Below, piece by piece: positions 23,101 through 37,058 of a stretch of DNA of 64,000 nucleotides (the stretch's first letter is position 1; every line of letters starts with the position of its first letter). The stretch spans positions 20,749,748 through 20,813,747 of the forward strand of contig OV121082.1 of assembly GCA_921293015.1 (NCBI GenBank), given 5' to 3'. A program made the position numbers and the translations under genes. The notes beneath the pieces are model-generated. The model searched no databases, was not told the DNA's origin, and saw nothing but the letters and a program-made list of their open reading frames with translations. The stretch comes from Phorcus lineatus (taxonomy: Eukaryota > Mollusca > Gastropoda > Trochida > Trochidae).

Positions 23101-24899
23101 TAAGTCTAGGAGAAATAACAGGTGTCTATCTCAACTACTTGTCGTTTGGTTTATTATTGTAATGTATACGCCAATATTCTATTACAAATACAGTTATGTT
23201 ATTAGGTTGTCATGTTTGCTCATGACATGAAGCAATCTCGCGAGTTATTTGGATGAATTCAATGAATTTAATGAATGGAACAATGTTTCCAATAATTCAA
23301 ACCAGAATAACATTGTAGTACCTTACTGAAATTGTCAGTGCCGATGACTAATATGAAGCTGGTTGATAAGAAGATACCATTTCATATGTGTCATAACTGA
23401 TTGATATGACTATGTGACCCTGCTAAATAGAACAGTTTGTCTTCAAACAAAAGAACCAATGAAAAGCTTCCTTTCAGACTTAAGTCCTTAAACTCGGCAT
23501 GTGTGGTGGCAATGTTTTTTGTCAGCTGTAATTTAAGATTGCCAGTACCTTTCAAATTCCACGAATAACTTTCATAACCAACTTCTCAGTATTCCCTTGA
23601 TATCACAGACATTGTAGAAGATTTGTAACAGTAACTTAATGAAATGCTTTATAAGTAACCTTATGTGTGTATCTTATTATAATTTATTATGTCAATCTAC
23701 CATTTGTTTGTAAAATTAAAAGTTTTTTGTCCAGAAAAGTCTCTTCACAAATTTGTAATTATAAGAAGTTTTTTCTTTAAGAAGTTTCTCGAAGTAATGT
23801 TTCATATATTTACTTGCGAAATACCGCTGAAACGCTAAACAATGATTCGCAAATTTACTTATGTATAATAGGTTTTAGGGGAGTGATCAATGTCGAATTA
23901 TCCCTAATTCTTAAAAGGTATAGATAGCCGGATACACCACTTTTTATCATCGATTATTGAACCAATGTTTATACCATGTTTGAACTAAGCTGAAATTAAC
24001 CATACATACTAAACACAATACGATAATGGTAACCCATTTATTTGTATAATTCAAAGTATTCTTTTCCTTCATTTTTGTGGTGCATCTTTTTTAAATACTG
24101 ATCAATATTTCAGGCAAGCACATGCCATGAGTCTTATAAGCCACCTCTTCACCAGTTGATCCTAGTATTCCAACGTGTCTGGACCAGCTGCCGCTGATTG
24201 ATGCAAACTGCGTCTATGAAGCGAGCATTAATAAGAATGTCCGAATAATAAATGGAGCAGCTTTCATAGTTCAGATCCCTCATATGTTATTGTAAGCTAT
24301 ATATGGATATGTATTGAATGATTCACAATAAAATAGAGAAGCTTCATTATTTAACAGTTTGTATCACAAACCTGCTATTTTTAAAAATATTGGAGATGAT
24401 TTCAATAGACTTAATCAAGCTACAGATCAAAATAAAAGGGGATGTGTAAAGTATACCTGTAAGGAAATTGCATCAGAAACATATTGAGTTCAGTTTTATG
24501 TTACCTAGATTTTTATGTTTAAGAAATAACTTTTATGGTTATCCGGGTATTCTTTTAGGGTAACGGATGTTCCTGTAAGTGTGATTTCATTTTACTCAAC
24601 ACGAGACAAGAGATATGACGCGCTTGGAGTCAGAGATATGTCTTGATAAAACAATGCAAGGTTTTATTTCAAATTCATTTAAACAGAACAATCGAGAGAA
24701 TACAAGAAGGGTCAGGCAATAAAACAATATTTATATAACAGCATTTCTATGCAAACTTAAGTCCTTAGATTCACTCTCTTTAAACGTAAAAGTCAACATC
24801 ATTCTCTGATGCAAAGTCAATGTATACTCTTGTTAACTCATTAAATTTTATCAAAGCCTTACAGCCTTATAGTTCTTATCTAGTGTCTACATACCGATA
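20131..24899. other. AT-rich DNA, largely featureless
   Basis: Contains a possible LINE 3' tail near 20.5 kb, listed separately. Otherwise I see only short frames and low-complexity A/T tracts. Confidence 0.5.
20495..20600 (-). repeat. LINE 3'-end relic with GGCC-loop-GGCC hairpin
   Basis: On the minus strand it reads GGCCAGAGGCC (20532-20542), then ACTGAATAAATTCTGTCTG, then a CTGTCT-rich end at about 20497. A short GGCC hairpin followed by an AATAAA-like stretch and a simple-repeat tail is the usual look of molluscan LINE 3' ends. The large LINE at 47.4 kb has a comparable GGCCGATGGCC followed by AATAAA. No coding sequence remains. Confidence 0.4.
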
Positions 24900-25370
24900 G
24901 CTATTCCGCACTTTCGGAGGTATTCATCCAATCTCTTCGTTGACAGCAATATTGGGTGCTCTGTGTTGAACCGGGTTTATACATGAATTTTCAGTTGTTC
25001 CCCAAATTGCTGCTTCATAACTTAAAACTATATATACCATGGCACCATAGAGTTTAGCAAACATTATAGGGCATTCCGCCTTAAATAACTTTTGAACTTG
25101 GTTATTAACAGTCCTAGCGCTCTGTTTGCGGATATCGCTGCTGATATGGCCATAATATTGTAATCAAGATGATCGTTAAGTAATTCACCAAGATAGTGAT
25201 TCTTGTCTTCAACTGTTTAAACTTCATCTCCGCACTTAACCGTGGAAGATGATCTACCCTTGGATGGCGTCCTAAAATATACTATCTTGGATTTATCCGG
25301 ATTAATAGTCATCTTGTTCAAACACCACTGCTCAACTGCATCAAGTAAACAAGGATTAATTTATGTTTGA
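24900..25370 (-). pseudogene. LINE reverse transcriptase C-terminal relic
   Basis: On the minus strand from about 25360, one frame reads LLDAVEQWCLNKMTINPDKS, IVYFRTPSKGR, VKCGDEV, then HYLGELLNDHLDYNIMAISA and ANRALGLLITKFKSYLRR. It contains two in-frame stops, TAA after KCGDEV and TAA after RRNAL. A frameshift then leads to FAKLYGAMVYIVLSYEAAIW, followed by SCINPVQHRA and NIAVNEEIG. This is the segment following the FADD box in APE-type LINEs: the thumb region with Y-L-G, the RALGLL block, the S/N-Y-x-A-A-I-W-G block and the C-I-N-x-V-Q-x-R-A block. A short deletion lies between HRA and NIAV. The catalytic palm and endonuclease are absent, so this is a 5'-truncated dead copy of a lineage different from the other LINEs here. 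Its 3' boundary is uncertain. Confidence 0.85.
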
Positions 25371-25659
25371 CAAAAACACTTTTTAAGCTTACAGCATTTG
25401 CAAACTTTTCTGTGCGAAAGTTTGATTGTTACTTTCTGCCGATGAGGCCAATGCTCTCAAACTTATTTTGGCGCTTAGAATCAAGGTTGAAATAAGCTAA
25501 AGATGAGTGTGGCGGCGGTTAATGCCCTGCGGTAGAGGTAAGGGTTTGTTCGTTTCTTAACTTGTTTCCAAAGGGTTATCAAATGCATGTTCCTACCTGT
25601 TCATCATTTCCTCATGAACAAATAACACTTCAGGGCTAGTCTAAAATAATTTCTCAATT

Positions 25660-25815
25660 TTACTTACTGTGTAGCGCAAGGGGATCAATCGAGAGTCGAC
25701 GTCATTTGATCGTGTCCCTGCAGCAAATATGTAATTTGACAAACTTTCAAACAGTCTATTTACATGGCATGATTGCTGCTCTTGTTTCCCTCTGGGTATC
25801 GGATCTCTCCTTAGA
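25660..25815 (+). repeat. Dispersed repeat R3, copy 2
   Basis: Contains GCGCAAGGGGATCAA, then GACGTCATTTGATCGTGTCC, then TTCCCTCTGGG, in the order found in the copies at 6.87-7.03 kb (minus) and 49.78-49.95 kb. It includes the palindrome GACGTC. Confidence 0.65.
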
Positions 25816-26091
25816 AGAATGACTAAAGTACATTCGTGACGTGGTTCAATGATTTAGCCTAGAGCTTTAGAATTAATGTATGACATACTTTGCAGTACAA
25901 ATGTTTGTTCTTTGAATCGGTTTCACCAATAACTGTTTTTTCTCCAATTTGAGAAAAAAGGTGACTTATCTTTGGTCATTTATGGTCATTAAAACATATC
26001 TCTTTCATAATAATTAGGTGAATATTTGTAGGGGAAAGGTATTAGTGGTTAATAATCACTGACCCTCGAGTCAAACAACCCTACACCAACA

Positions 26092-26126
26092 CCCCCCCCC
26101 CCCCCCCCCCCCCCCACCCACCCCCA
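26092..26126 (+). repeat. C homopolymer tract
   Basis: Twenty-four C residues at 26092-26115 are followed by ACCCACCCCC. The complementary strand has G-quadruplex potential. It has no clear relation to the G tract at 2.67 kb. Confidence 0.9.
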
Positions 26127-29100
26127 TGACGGCATGTAAATCACAAGGGCATCTCAATTATTTTGCAGAGGGGGTTGGAGATTTTTAAACAACCTGAGGT
26201 CCACATGGTGCCAAAGTGGCAATGCATTTTTTAGACAAAGGTCATGTAACTTATAGTCCTGCATAGATATTGATAACAGTGTAAGTGATTTTCCAATGTT
26301 GGAACTCTTCAAATATGGAGTTACATTTGTGAATTCAGCTCCTTATTCTTAGATGAAAGACTTTTGGTTAAAGAAGTATTGGGTTTTCTAATGTTAAAAA
26401 AGCTATTGACAACGACAAAATTGGGGTTCATCAAAGTCATATTTATATAAGGACATAATTTTTCTGTATCTCGACATCGACAAAATACGTATAAGCTTGA
26501 CTTGTCTGAACTATTGAACATTTCTAAAACGAAACTTATTAAAGTATACATCATTGTCATAATTCTATTGCAATTTTAGATATTTATAGGTGATAAATTT
26601 TTCAATAGTAAAATGAAATTCCAATAGAACTTTCATTATGATCCTTTTTTAAATGACGTTTGCATTTAAGAACAAGTGTATTCTTGTGAAAAGGTGGAAC
26701 ATATTGTTTCAGCTTGATGATATATGGAAAAGCACAGGTTCAAGCACAAGTGAAAAATCAAGCACTGAATACCTTACCTATGTGCCCAGGTGAAAGCTGT
26801 GAAAAAGTCAACCCTTTAGTAAATATATGACAATTATGCGAAAATTCTTAATTCCAGATTAATTGTGTCAAAACGTACACCATCTTGAGAAAATCCTCTC
26901 TGACAACGAATGAACATTAAAATCCTTCAGTTTGGCTTAAAAGGTTTTAATGAAAATGAAATAACACCGTCAAACATATATCCCTGATTTAACCTAAAAC
27001 CACTGAACAAACCCTATTTATCACGATCTTCCTTCCTGAGTGGTTTGATACATTTTTTAATGAACCTAAATTGCAGATTCTAGCAATGGTAAATCGTCCT
27101 TTTTTATCAAAATCACTCATACCTTTAAGTGGTGGTTTATGTTGTTATCCGTTAACTTTTACAATGAACAAATGTTGTATGTTTTATATATTAGAATCAC
27201 ACTATCCCTGAAATTCATTTGCCTCTTTGGAAATAGCTACTGGGTCTGAACCCACAGCCATCGATAAACACAATCTTCAGATTTTCTGCATTCGCAGTAA
27301 TCTCGAGCGTTTACGTAAGGATAAAAATCTCAACTCACACCTTAAGTTCAAAGCGGAATTTTCTACGTATACTCTACATTATGTCTTTACATAGTAGCCA
27401 ATCCGATATGTCTGTAGTAGTTTGTCACGGCAGGATCTCAGTTCTGAGGTATTGGAAATGAGTTATGATAAAACCATTTCATTGGTACGTTTAACTACCC
27501 GGTGAAAACATCTGATTGGATGAAACACATGATACAGTAGACTATGAAATAAAAGTATTCTTAGAGTCCAGGGTAATAGCGGAGATTTATTGGGACGGAT
27601 ACCCTAGGGATTGTCGAGGAAGAACTCATTGAACTCCTATGATCCTACCTCTACTTTCGTGTATCAAGGGACTTTCTTTGATATTAGTATCTAAATCTGC
27701 TAAGTTACTTTACTGTCTGGTTACAGACTATGACATATCGTGGTCCTGTATTAGAAATATGCCCTCCTGTCTATATGCTAGTATTGATAAGTTGTGCCAT
27801 TATTCCTGCATTGCTCTATTGGCATGTAATATCATACCATGTATATCATTATATATTATTAATTAGACTAAGTAGGAAGTAACAATGAACATCAAAGGTC
27901 GTCTTCTAATTAACACTTTCAAGAACCGCAAAAAATATGAGAATGTTGTATTGTACACAATTTGGCTGATGTTTGTTTCTTAGAAAATCAATTGATTCAT
28001 TATAATTTACGCTTCCTAGGAAACAATATGTTATTCTAAGTGACCTGTCGGTGTTTATATTATTTTTAATTTCAATTTTTAGTGACCAAATCAGGTTTTA
28101 TTATTTCTTCTCCACAGATATTTATAATCATAAAATCATACGCTAACTTCTGTTTTAATTGAGCTCTTCTCTGTCAGGCTCCCGGCAGATTCCCTCTTGC
28201 AGCAAAAGTAAGCAGAAGTTTGTCAGCCAATGAAATCATTTCTTGTATGGAGGCATTCATGGGCGTCAATTCTTTACAAAAACGTTAGATAAAATACATA
28301 TAATTGTCAGTCTGGTCAATGTTACAAATCATACCGAACAAGGAATAAGAAGCGAACACAGTAGAGAACAAATTTTAAAATTGAGTTACATCTCAATAGA
28401 ATAAATTGCAATTTCCTTCATCGTTACAGAATTAACAAACCTACCTCATATGAGCAAACAGAGATAATTCAAATTGATAGTGGAGTTATGAAATGTTTTC
28501 ACCAGTTACTAAGAAAGTTTCGTTCAACCAAATAGTATATTACAAAAATAATTGTGATTCGTATCTTTTCAAAAACTTATAAATTATAAGACATTCTGAG
28601 ACCTAATCCGTGATTCATTGTGGCACATTTGTATCCAGAGCGAAAATACCAATAATTCTGAAATCGGTTTTGCAAAATGCTGAGCTAATGGGAAAAGGTA
28701 AATTATATAAAATCTGTAGAATATGGTCCCTAATGAAATAAAATCAAAAAGGAAGTAAATATAATGTGCAGTTTTGGACTAGTGGGTAGTTAAGTTGTTA
28801 TCAAGTGATACAGAAGCCATAATCTACAAAATCTACACAGATCTATAAAGCTGAAACCCTTATTAGAGACAGAAGCTGTTATATTAAATTTGACATCGAT
28901 AAAGTTTGTGAGTCATGTCAATTTGACCTTGTCATAACTTAATGTCATGATATTCTTATTTTGCTGAGTGTGCATATTCTCTAAGTAATGTTATATTGGC
29001 ATATCAATAAATACTTTGACATTAAAAAATTTCTTTTACTCATTGTCTGTGACCTTTAAAATGATTTACAGAAACATCATTTGTATGATTTAGCTTAGTG

Positions 29101-29143
29101 TGGATATATTAGTACATTCAGATCAACGATATGTAGCTTAATA

Positions 29144-29146
<3 letters not shown>

Positions 29147-29184
<38 letters not shown>
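29147..29184. repeat. (AT)n microsatellite
   Basis: About 19 uninterrupted AT units, followed by GTATGTAG. Confidence 0.95.
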
Positions 29185-29191
<7 letters not shown>

Positions 29192-31560
29192 GATAATATC
29201 GAGTGTTATTGACAATTGTTTTATAAATTCAATAATGGATAAGACATATATTTACGGAAGCAATTATGGAATTGCAATTCATTAGTCATTTGTTCATATA
29301 CTCAACCTATGTCGTTATGTCCATATATAAACTCTTTTGAATTATTTATATCGTACATTAATAAGGCGTGTATATTCAGCAATTAAATAGTGTCTCTGGC
29401 ATGTTGTTTCTTTTAAGTAATCACACATTTTGAAGTATGAAACGCAAGGTTCAAAAATAAATTCGGAGAGTTAGATAAAATGTCTTTGAACTTAAAACAA
29501 ATACTTGCTCTCGGTAATTGTGGGCCTTCAAATTCCCACACTGTGGCAGATAAAAGTGGAAAGCTTTTGCTATCGAAAACTCAGTCAGTATAGATCTAGA
29601 AGACTACTCTCAAAATGATTTGACCACTGGAGTGCACTTGGGTTAATCAAATCAGGACAACTGGAGGTTGCTCCTCGATTGAAAGTTAGATTTCAAATTT
29701 CGAATGTATCTTTTTTGTTGGGCAGAGGTTTCGTCGCCTGCGTCAGGACACATGGTAATTTGTAACATGGTAACAGTCGTTGATGTGTGAAATTCCAAAT
29801 TGACTTTCAGTTCTTTGACGCTTAGTATAGCATTTTATCATTTGTATTCTTGTGCACAATCAAAGGTAGGCGTTTCAATGAAAATAATCTGGTTATCACA
29901 TATTTTTGGCTTCATTTTTCCAAAGTCCAAAAAATACCAAAGAAACGTTTGGGAATATGTATTTAATCATGAGATACAGGTAACTCGTTAGTAAATAACG
30001 AGACTTAAGATATAATGCGTTCAGTTTTAATTCTTTAAATCTGTGGGAGGTTTTTATTCTCGTTTTCTTTCTTCCAATAATGTAAACATTTTAGGATTGG
30101 TTGTTAAAGGCATGATTAAAAACGTGATTAGCATCAGCAAACTAGTATTCAGAAAATTGGATATGAATATTGAAATAATTCAGTCAAACTGATATGAATA
30201 TTAATATGCTCATTCTTTATGTTTATTACCAGAACTCTAAAGTTGAATCAGTATCAACATATACAGATAGATTCTTGTTCTTGTAATACTTTAGCTATCA
30301 TCAACATGCAAAACAAACCTCTCAACTTTTTTCATATGAAGGTTCAGTAAAACTTGTTTTCAAAAATATATTTGTAAATAACTTAACATTGTTTTCTGTT
30401 TTACGACAAATCTGACAGGAACGGTAGCCCATTTACTACCATAAACTGTCTTTCAGTTCTTTGATACATTTCATGATAGCAAGCAGGAAACCATTAACAT
30501 GCTTAATGTGAGTTGTAATTGATCAGTTGTTATTCCCACCTCGGATACAAAGACTCCGAATGGTCAACAGAGTCTAGGTCTTCAGGGCACACTGTACAGA
30601 GACAGTCTTTAATAATGTAGTGTTTGCACAATGTGCTTGCTGACCTGAACTGACGCATACCAAGAATCACTTAACATAGGTTCGTTTGATCGTTAGGAAT
30701 CAATTGAGCATAGCTCATTACAGTGAAATGAAGCCCTTCATTCTCTAATAACACAACTTTGTAGAATGTGAAGGCAGAGTTGTTTAGCTGGAAGGCATAA
30801 GTGAAAGGAAAATGTTTCAAAATTATTTTAAAGAAAGAAACTAATTTCTTACTTGATGCTTGATATGTGAATTCAATTATATAAGTCATCTACTCATAGC
30901 TTAGCATTCTAGCTTTTGATTAGCTAATGATTACAATCTTTAGACAATTGACCTTTATTTGTCCTTTTTGTAAGAAAGCCAAGTATTTATTATCTTTTTT
31001 ACACTGATAACACTCATTACTATGATGTGGTCTGGTGATTAGCATTGAAAGGTGAATGATAAAACACACAAGAGACCTTAGATTTATATGTCAAAAGAAG
31101 AGCTAGACGAAGTAGTTGTTAACACTACTAAATCAGAAATAAAACACTTGCAAGTTGTAGAATGTAGCTGAATAAGGAAACGGATTTGCTTTACGTCGAA
31201 TTTATCAGACATGAGTTATTGAGATTTGTATTCAAGTGCCAGTACTAATTTGGTATAGATTAACCCTACCCAGAAGCTTTATTCACAGCTTTAATTTAGT
31301 TCATTGAAGGTGGTGAATATCCGATGTGAAAATATTAATGGATGGTTTAATGGTTAAACATTGAATTTTAAGTTAAAGATGCATCCCACTCACACAGCCA
31401 ATGGATATCGCAAAAGTTCTAACAGACCATTTCCTTAAATCTAGTCATCTGGTTTTCTTTAATCAAACCATACCAAGAAACATGTAATAAGAATATGTAT
31501 ACGCAAAGGTTTGCTTTGTTGCATATAAGTAGATGGTGATAGTTATTGTTTTTTGTTCAA

Positions 31561-31610
31561 ATACATTTCAAGACTTAAATAGTCTTGATACATTTCAAGA
31601 CTTAAATAGT
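31561..31610 (+). repeat. Short tandem duplication, 27-bp period
   Basis: ATACATTTCAAGACTTAAAT followed by AGT occurs at 31561 and again at 31588, identical in both units, with TCTTG as the link. This is a recent slippage or duplication event. Confidence 0.85.
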
Positions 31611-34600
31611 AAAACTTTAGTGCCGCAATCGTTTGTCCTGTTAAACGTTATTGCTTATCATGGTGTCCATGGATTTAGAGAATATTATACACGGATGTCA
31701 CACTAAAGAGGCAACGCTACAAATCACGACATTATTTGAAGATTAAAAGAGCGGTATATCAGTCTACAAACGATATATCTCACTGTGATGCAAAAGAAAT
31801 ATATAATAAGATATAAGTTATGCAGCGATATTTTCAATGGTACTCATTTACAGTTTTACCAGTTATATTACAGTTGATACAAGCATGTTTGGATTGAAAA
31901 AAGATGCTGGCTGCAGTTCGTTCATACGTTTTCTCTTTAAGTGAAAATATTTTATGTGAATAATTTTCAAAATATTTTCACTCGTGAGATTCATGTTCCC
32001 CTCTAATCACGATAATCAATTCTCGAATATGTTTTCTTGACTTCGTTGAACTCAATTACTCACTATATGTTTTACTTTGTGCCTGTGCCAAAACATTATT
32101 CCTTTCTGATCTGTACTTATCTAAGTAAGTATTTGATACGATAGTACTGATAAAGCAGATAAAAACTTTTATGTTATGCTAAGAGCCAGTTACCGTTATC
32201 GATTTGCATCAATGTTACTTTGATAAGTGGAGCTTCAGACTACTATAGTAGAGATTTTTACATATTTTATCGTCTAAGGGTGATTTGATGGTGATGAACC
32301 ACCGACTCAGAAGCACTCTTTATAAGCATCCAATAAGCAAAACGACCGTTTGCTATTTTAGTATCTCGTATACTAACAATAGCTTCATTGTGATTGGTGA
32401 TTAGATATCCTAACAGTTAATGATACAAGGCAATTCGTTATACTGCCACGAAGTAATAAGCGAATTTGTTTTGAGAAATTATTTCATATCAGAATCCTAA
32501 TTCTTGAATGCCAGTAATACAATTGTAAATAGTAAACAGCCCCCAAATTTATTTCCTTTGTGTATTTTGAATTATCCATTGATTAAAGCGGAAGCAACAC
32601 ATAACGATTTTAATCAAAATGGGAAGCATGACATGTCTATGTATTATGGTTATGTATTAGAATGGGGAATATATTATCATCAGTAGTTTAGTGAACGGAG
32701 CCCTGAAGCCCAGTTTCAAGGAGCGAGGTTTTCATAAAGGGACCGTAACTATAGGTTTAGGACGCCCTCAACACTTAAGACTATGGGAATGTAGGGCCAT
32801 GTTCATAACTTCCTTCCAAACATCAGCATCCTACCTTTTTTGGTTACCATAACCCAAAAAGCTTAAGATGAATAACTTCTTGAGGAGCCAACGAATACAT
32901 TTTATTATGTCTTCAAGGAGGAGGTGTCAGGTACACATTCTTTACCTTTCTTAGGTGTAAATTGACGTGATAATAATGATCTTAATCATAAAAAAACTAA
33001 TGCTCCTACAATTTAAGTAGACACTTAGGTTAATAATGTTGTTTTTTGTCTATTCATTTGAGATTCCTTAAATCTGTTTGTCGCATGACAGTTTTTCACT
33101 TGCAATTCAAATTCATGGTTTAAATGTAATGGATTTACTGTCAGCAAGAGTTCCAGTAAGATTACGAAACTAATGGCAATGTATTCAAAGTTTGACAACT
33201 TGATTATTCAATTCAGATATGCGTCTTTTATAATTCATTACATTAACCTTTTTATCGATTTGTAGCACTGTTTCTGATAAAACACACATCTGATTGTTCT
33301 CGGGTTTTTTTAATGTTTCCATTTTATATCTTATGAAATATCTTATAAAATTACAATATGGTTAATAACATTTTCAGAGACTGATTTACGGTGTATTTAA
33401 CCTCATTACAGTTTTAGAACGCCCTTTGGACACTGCACAATCGATGTACATAAAACAGGTCCGTAAATTAATATCGATAAGGGAAAATATGGAAATTTCC
33501 TTGAAACACAACTGTTACGCATGTTTCTAGGGTACACAAAGCAGATGCTGTTTTCTGTGGTGATTGGCTTATTCAATTTTGTGATTCCTCAGGATATCAG
33601 TTTTGTTTATTTTAATATAATGTTGGCGTTGTCGTTGGAAACTTTTGATAGACATCTTCATACAGTATATGTGAAAATTGTCTGAAAACCTTAAAGAAGT
33701 TGGGGTTTCCTCTCCTTTACAATTGATTTTCTAGTCTCTCTGTGAGCGAATATCAAAAGATACATAGTTTTATATGTGGTATGTTATATATGATGTTAGT
33801 TTCATGAAATAATTTAGTAATAGGTTTTTTCCCCTTTCGAGGATGTGAAAATCAAACAGGTAGTTGGTTGAACATCATATTGGTGCTCACAACAAGAACT
33901 GGCACGGCCATTCAGTATTTTCTGAAGACAGATCATAAGGTGAAGAATACCAGAACAAGAAGAGAGGAATTATATTCAAGATCAAAGTCTCTTTTCAGAG
34001 AGCAACTTTACCTAAGGTTAAACTCTTCCTTTTCATCAAACCAACTTCATCGTTAAGACGTTTTTTTAAAGGAGTAACTGTTCTAAAGCATATGCATTTT
34101 TTATGCTTACGGAGAGAGGTAATTTTTTTCACGTTCACTGATAATTTCACCAATAAAAGGCTTTGGATAAGCTGTGTTGTGATAACAGATTATCACAGCC
34201 ATGTTATATATGACTATTTCAACTGTCTCATCTGCTAAGAAGCAACGTCCATTTACTCTTCTCTGTGTCATTAACCGTAAATAATATTCAGCATTATAAT
34301 AAGGTATTCCAGTCACTGATACTATATCTTCTCTGTTTAACTTGATTTTTGAGTACATGTAAATAATTTCGAGTTCTGAAACTCTTGGAAAAACCAGAAG
34401 GTCATAAAAGCTTACAATTATCTCTCTTGTTTCTGTCAGATTATGTTACATTGAACGTCAAATAATTTCAATTATTTACCAAATGCTGCATAACTATTGT
34501 TATCACACTAGAACTGAATGTGATTACACCAAATACGATATCACAGTTACACGTTTTAATGATAATCCCACTGATCTCCACTACTTTTGTTAAAGGCTAG

Positions 34601-37058
34601 CAAAAACACATTTGACAAATTATACATGTCAAAAATTTAAGAATAAAGAGATTTCTTATTTCAATCATGATAGAGTTACTGGTAATCTGTTACATACGCT
34701 TCAGTAATGAAAGATAAACGATGTTGTACGTATCTAGTAGGATAGCAACAACATGTAAATTATCACTTTAAAAGCCCCTTGTGTTTAAGTGGAGGAATTC
34801 TTTTTCATGCAAAACAGGATTCAAAATGTAAAAAGATTGCAACAAACACTACAACTTTATCTTTAATTCCTAATAACGATCGTGACTTCAATATTCCAAA
34901 ACAAAAAGCGACAAAGTGTAGTAAAGCTTTAACTGAAAGAGACCTGACACTGTATTTCTGTTTTAGGTTGACATCGATGTTGCAGATCATTGATAAAGCA
35001 GCTTAACACTTAGGTTAAAATCAGTGACACTCAATATTATTTCACTAAGACTACCTAAGTTATTTTGTGCAACGAGACCCAGCTGCAGTAGTCGAGTGAA
35101 GCAATTCAGTTTTTAATTTAAGAAATTGGCATCTTCCTTGACATACTCCTGTTCTTCAGGCTCCATAAACCACATGCTATTTTCCGCTATCGTTATTTTA
35201 TGGTAGTCGTAGTTCCAGCACGTTAAAGTGATTATATATTGCATACTATAATCGCTGACAATTACCTCTGACACAAGTTTCTGAAAAATATTGTCCAATT
35301 ATTTTTTTTGATATTCATAAAATTAGATAGAGGATAAACAACCAATTAAGTTCAAGAAGCTTCTTCTAAAAAATATATAATGCTCAGACGGGCATATCCA
35401 TAACTAGCATATGTGACTGTTGCACCAGAAAACAGGGCATTATATAAATTCTTTATATCATGTTATTAAAGGGCATTCGACACGAACTTTCAGCACTAAG
35501 GTAGGTTTGTCAAGCACGTTATATATTATAGTGTAGGTATAAGATGCTCAAAATCATGTGCGAGAAATTTTGTTCCTTTTCATGGTGATAATTTCTTCTT
35601 GTCACCATTTTAGCAACATCATACATGTGTATCATTGCATTTATCATCGTTGATTCTACTCTAGGTAAATCGTGAATGCAATTCTAAATGCTAAAATATT
35701 AACGACCTTAAGTCAGACTGAACGAGTTGATGACATATTTTTTCAAAATTTGGGGTTCATTTAATCAGTTAGTATCTCATATAGTTTTTTTCATATACTT
35801 TTCATTCAAGTTTTAGGCAAGAATTCCGTCTGATATGATATGGCATCCAAATGTTTTTATATGATATATATAATACAGACACATTTTACGCACACAAGTG
35901 TTAAGAATGTTCTTGAAAAGTCTCAAAGTCTTTTAGTAGTTAAATTTCTATCCTATTCTTGCGGTTTAGTTCACCTAATCATTTAGTTCACTAGTTTTGA
36001 TTTAAGCATGATTGATAATTGAGACAACCTTTTGATCTTAACATTAACAGATCAATATCAAAGAACGGCACAAGGAACATTCATGTTGTATTCATAAGTT
36101 GTCGTTTACACCCCAACAAAACAAAGACGACTGGAATAGAAACTATTCTGAGTAGCCGCTTACTATGCCATTCATCCTCAGTGTAATTTGCTCATGGAAA
36201 TTGTTTTAGCAGTCCAACTGTCACAATGAATACTTCTCGTGATTTTTTTTCTAGCAAACTTTAAATGAAATAGTTGTCTTGTTGGTTAATTAAGATGATA
36301 AATAACTTTTGAACAGCAAAGATTGGTGATTTATTTTTTAGGTAATTATTAATAAAACGAGGTTATTCCTTTCTTGATGTACATGATTCCTCAAGAGAAT
36401 TGTGTTGAATAATTCCATTCAGAAACAGTTTTTTAGCTATTTGAAATATGGATTTTTATATTGTCATTGTTAACGGTCACTGACAATTTTCATCAGATAC
36501 GTCCATTTAGGCTGCTTTAAAGGAAATAATCACTTGGTAATGTTGTAAACCGTTTTGGATGGAGGGTCAAATGATGAAAGAAGATATATTTGATATTATG
36601 CATCTAAAGTAACAGAATGTCAATGTTGTGAACCAATTTGCTCAACAAAGTCATCAAATAGTTTTATATTTTTCAACTGTTTTGAAAAGCAAAAATAAAT
36701 GATGTCAGCTGAACAGTTTTAAATAGTTTTGTTAAGTTACAATAACTTGTTAACAGAAAATAAAATAAATCAAAATGGTATAATGTCATAAAAACTCAAG
36801 AGCACTTTATTTACCATTTATTTATTTCTAAAACCATATATCAGCCATTTATCTCTGGAGGTCATGCACTTAAAATTGTAAAAAGATCTTTGGAAATTTT
36901 GTTGAAAATAAGGGCATTAGATCACGATGAATTTGCCGTGTGTCAAAATTACATGAGACAAATATTGAGGCCAACAATTATTTACAAATAATGCATTATT
37001 CATCAAAGTATTTCAATTTAATATATTTTAAGAAACAAATAATCAGGTAGACGACATA

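Larger units (their letters stand above)
25816..37058. other. Long AT-rich stretch with microsatellites, no gene recognised
   Basis: Longest frames are about 83 codons (27639-27866 plus, 34107-34358 minus, 34779-35006 plus), all without motifs. A minus-strand stretch near 30.53-30.66 kb reads CKHYIIKDCLCTVCPED, faintly like a LINE C-terminal cysteine motif, but it is too short to assign. Homopolymer, dinucleotide and short tandem repeats are listed separately. Confidence 0.5.

Noticed and set aside
30530-30670. Minus-strand peptide resembling a LINE C-terminal cysteine motif (CKHYIIKDCLCTVCPED)
   Set aside because: Too short, with no neighbouring LINE blocks; not strong enough to call.
34107-34358. 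83-codon minus-strand frame
   Set aside because: No motif, no similarity I recognise, and a length reachable by chance in this much sequence.
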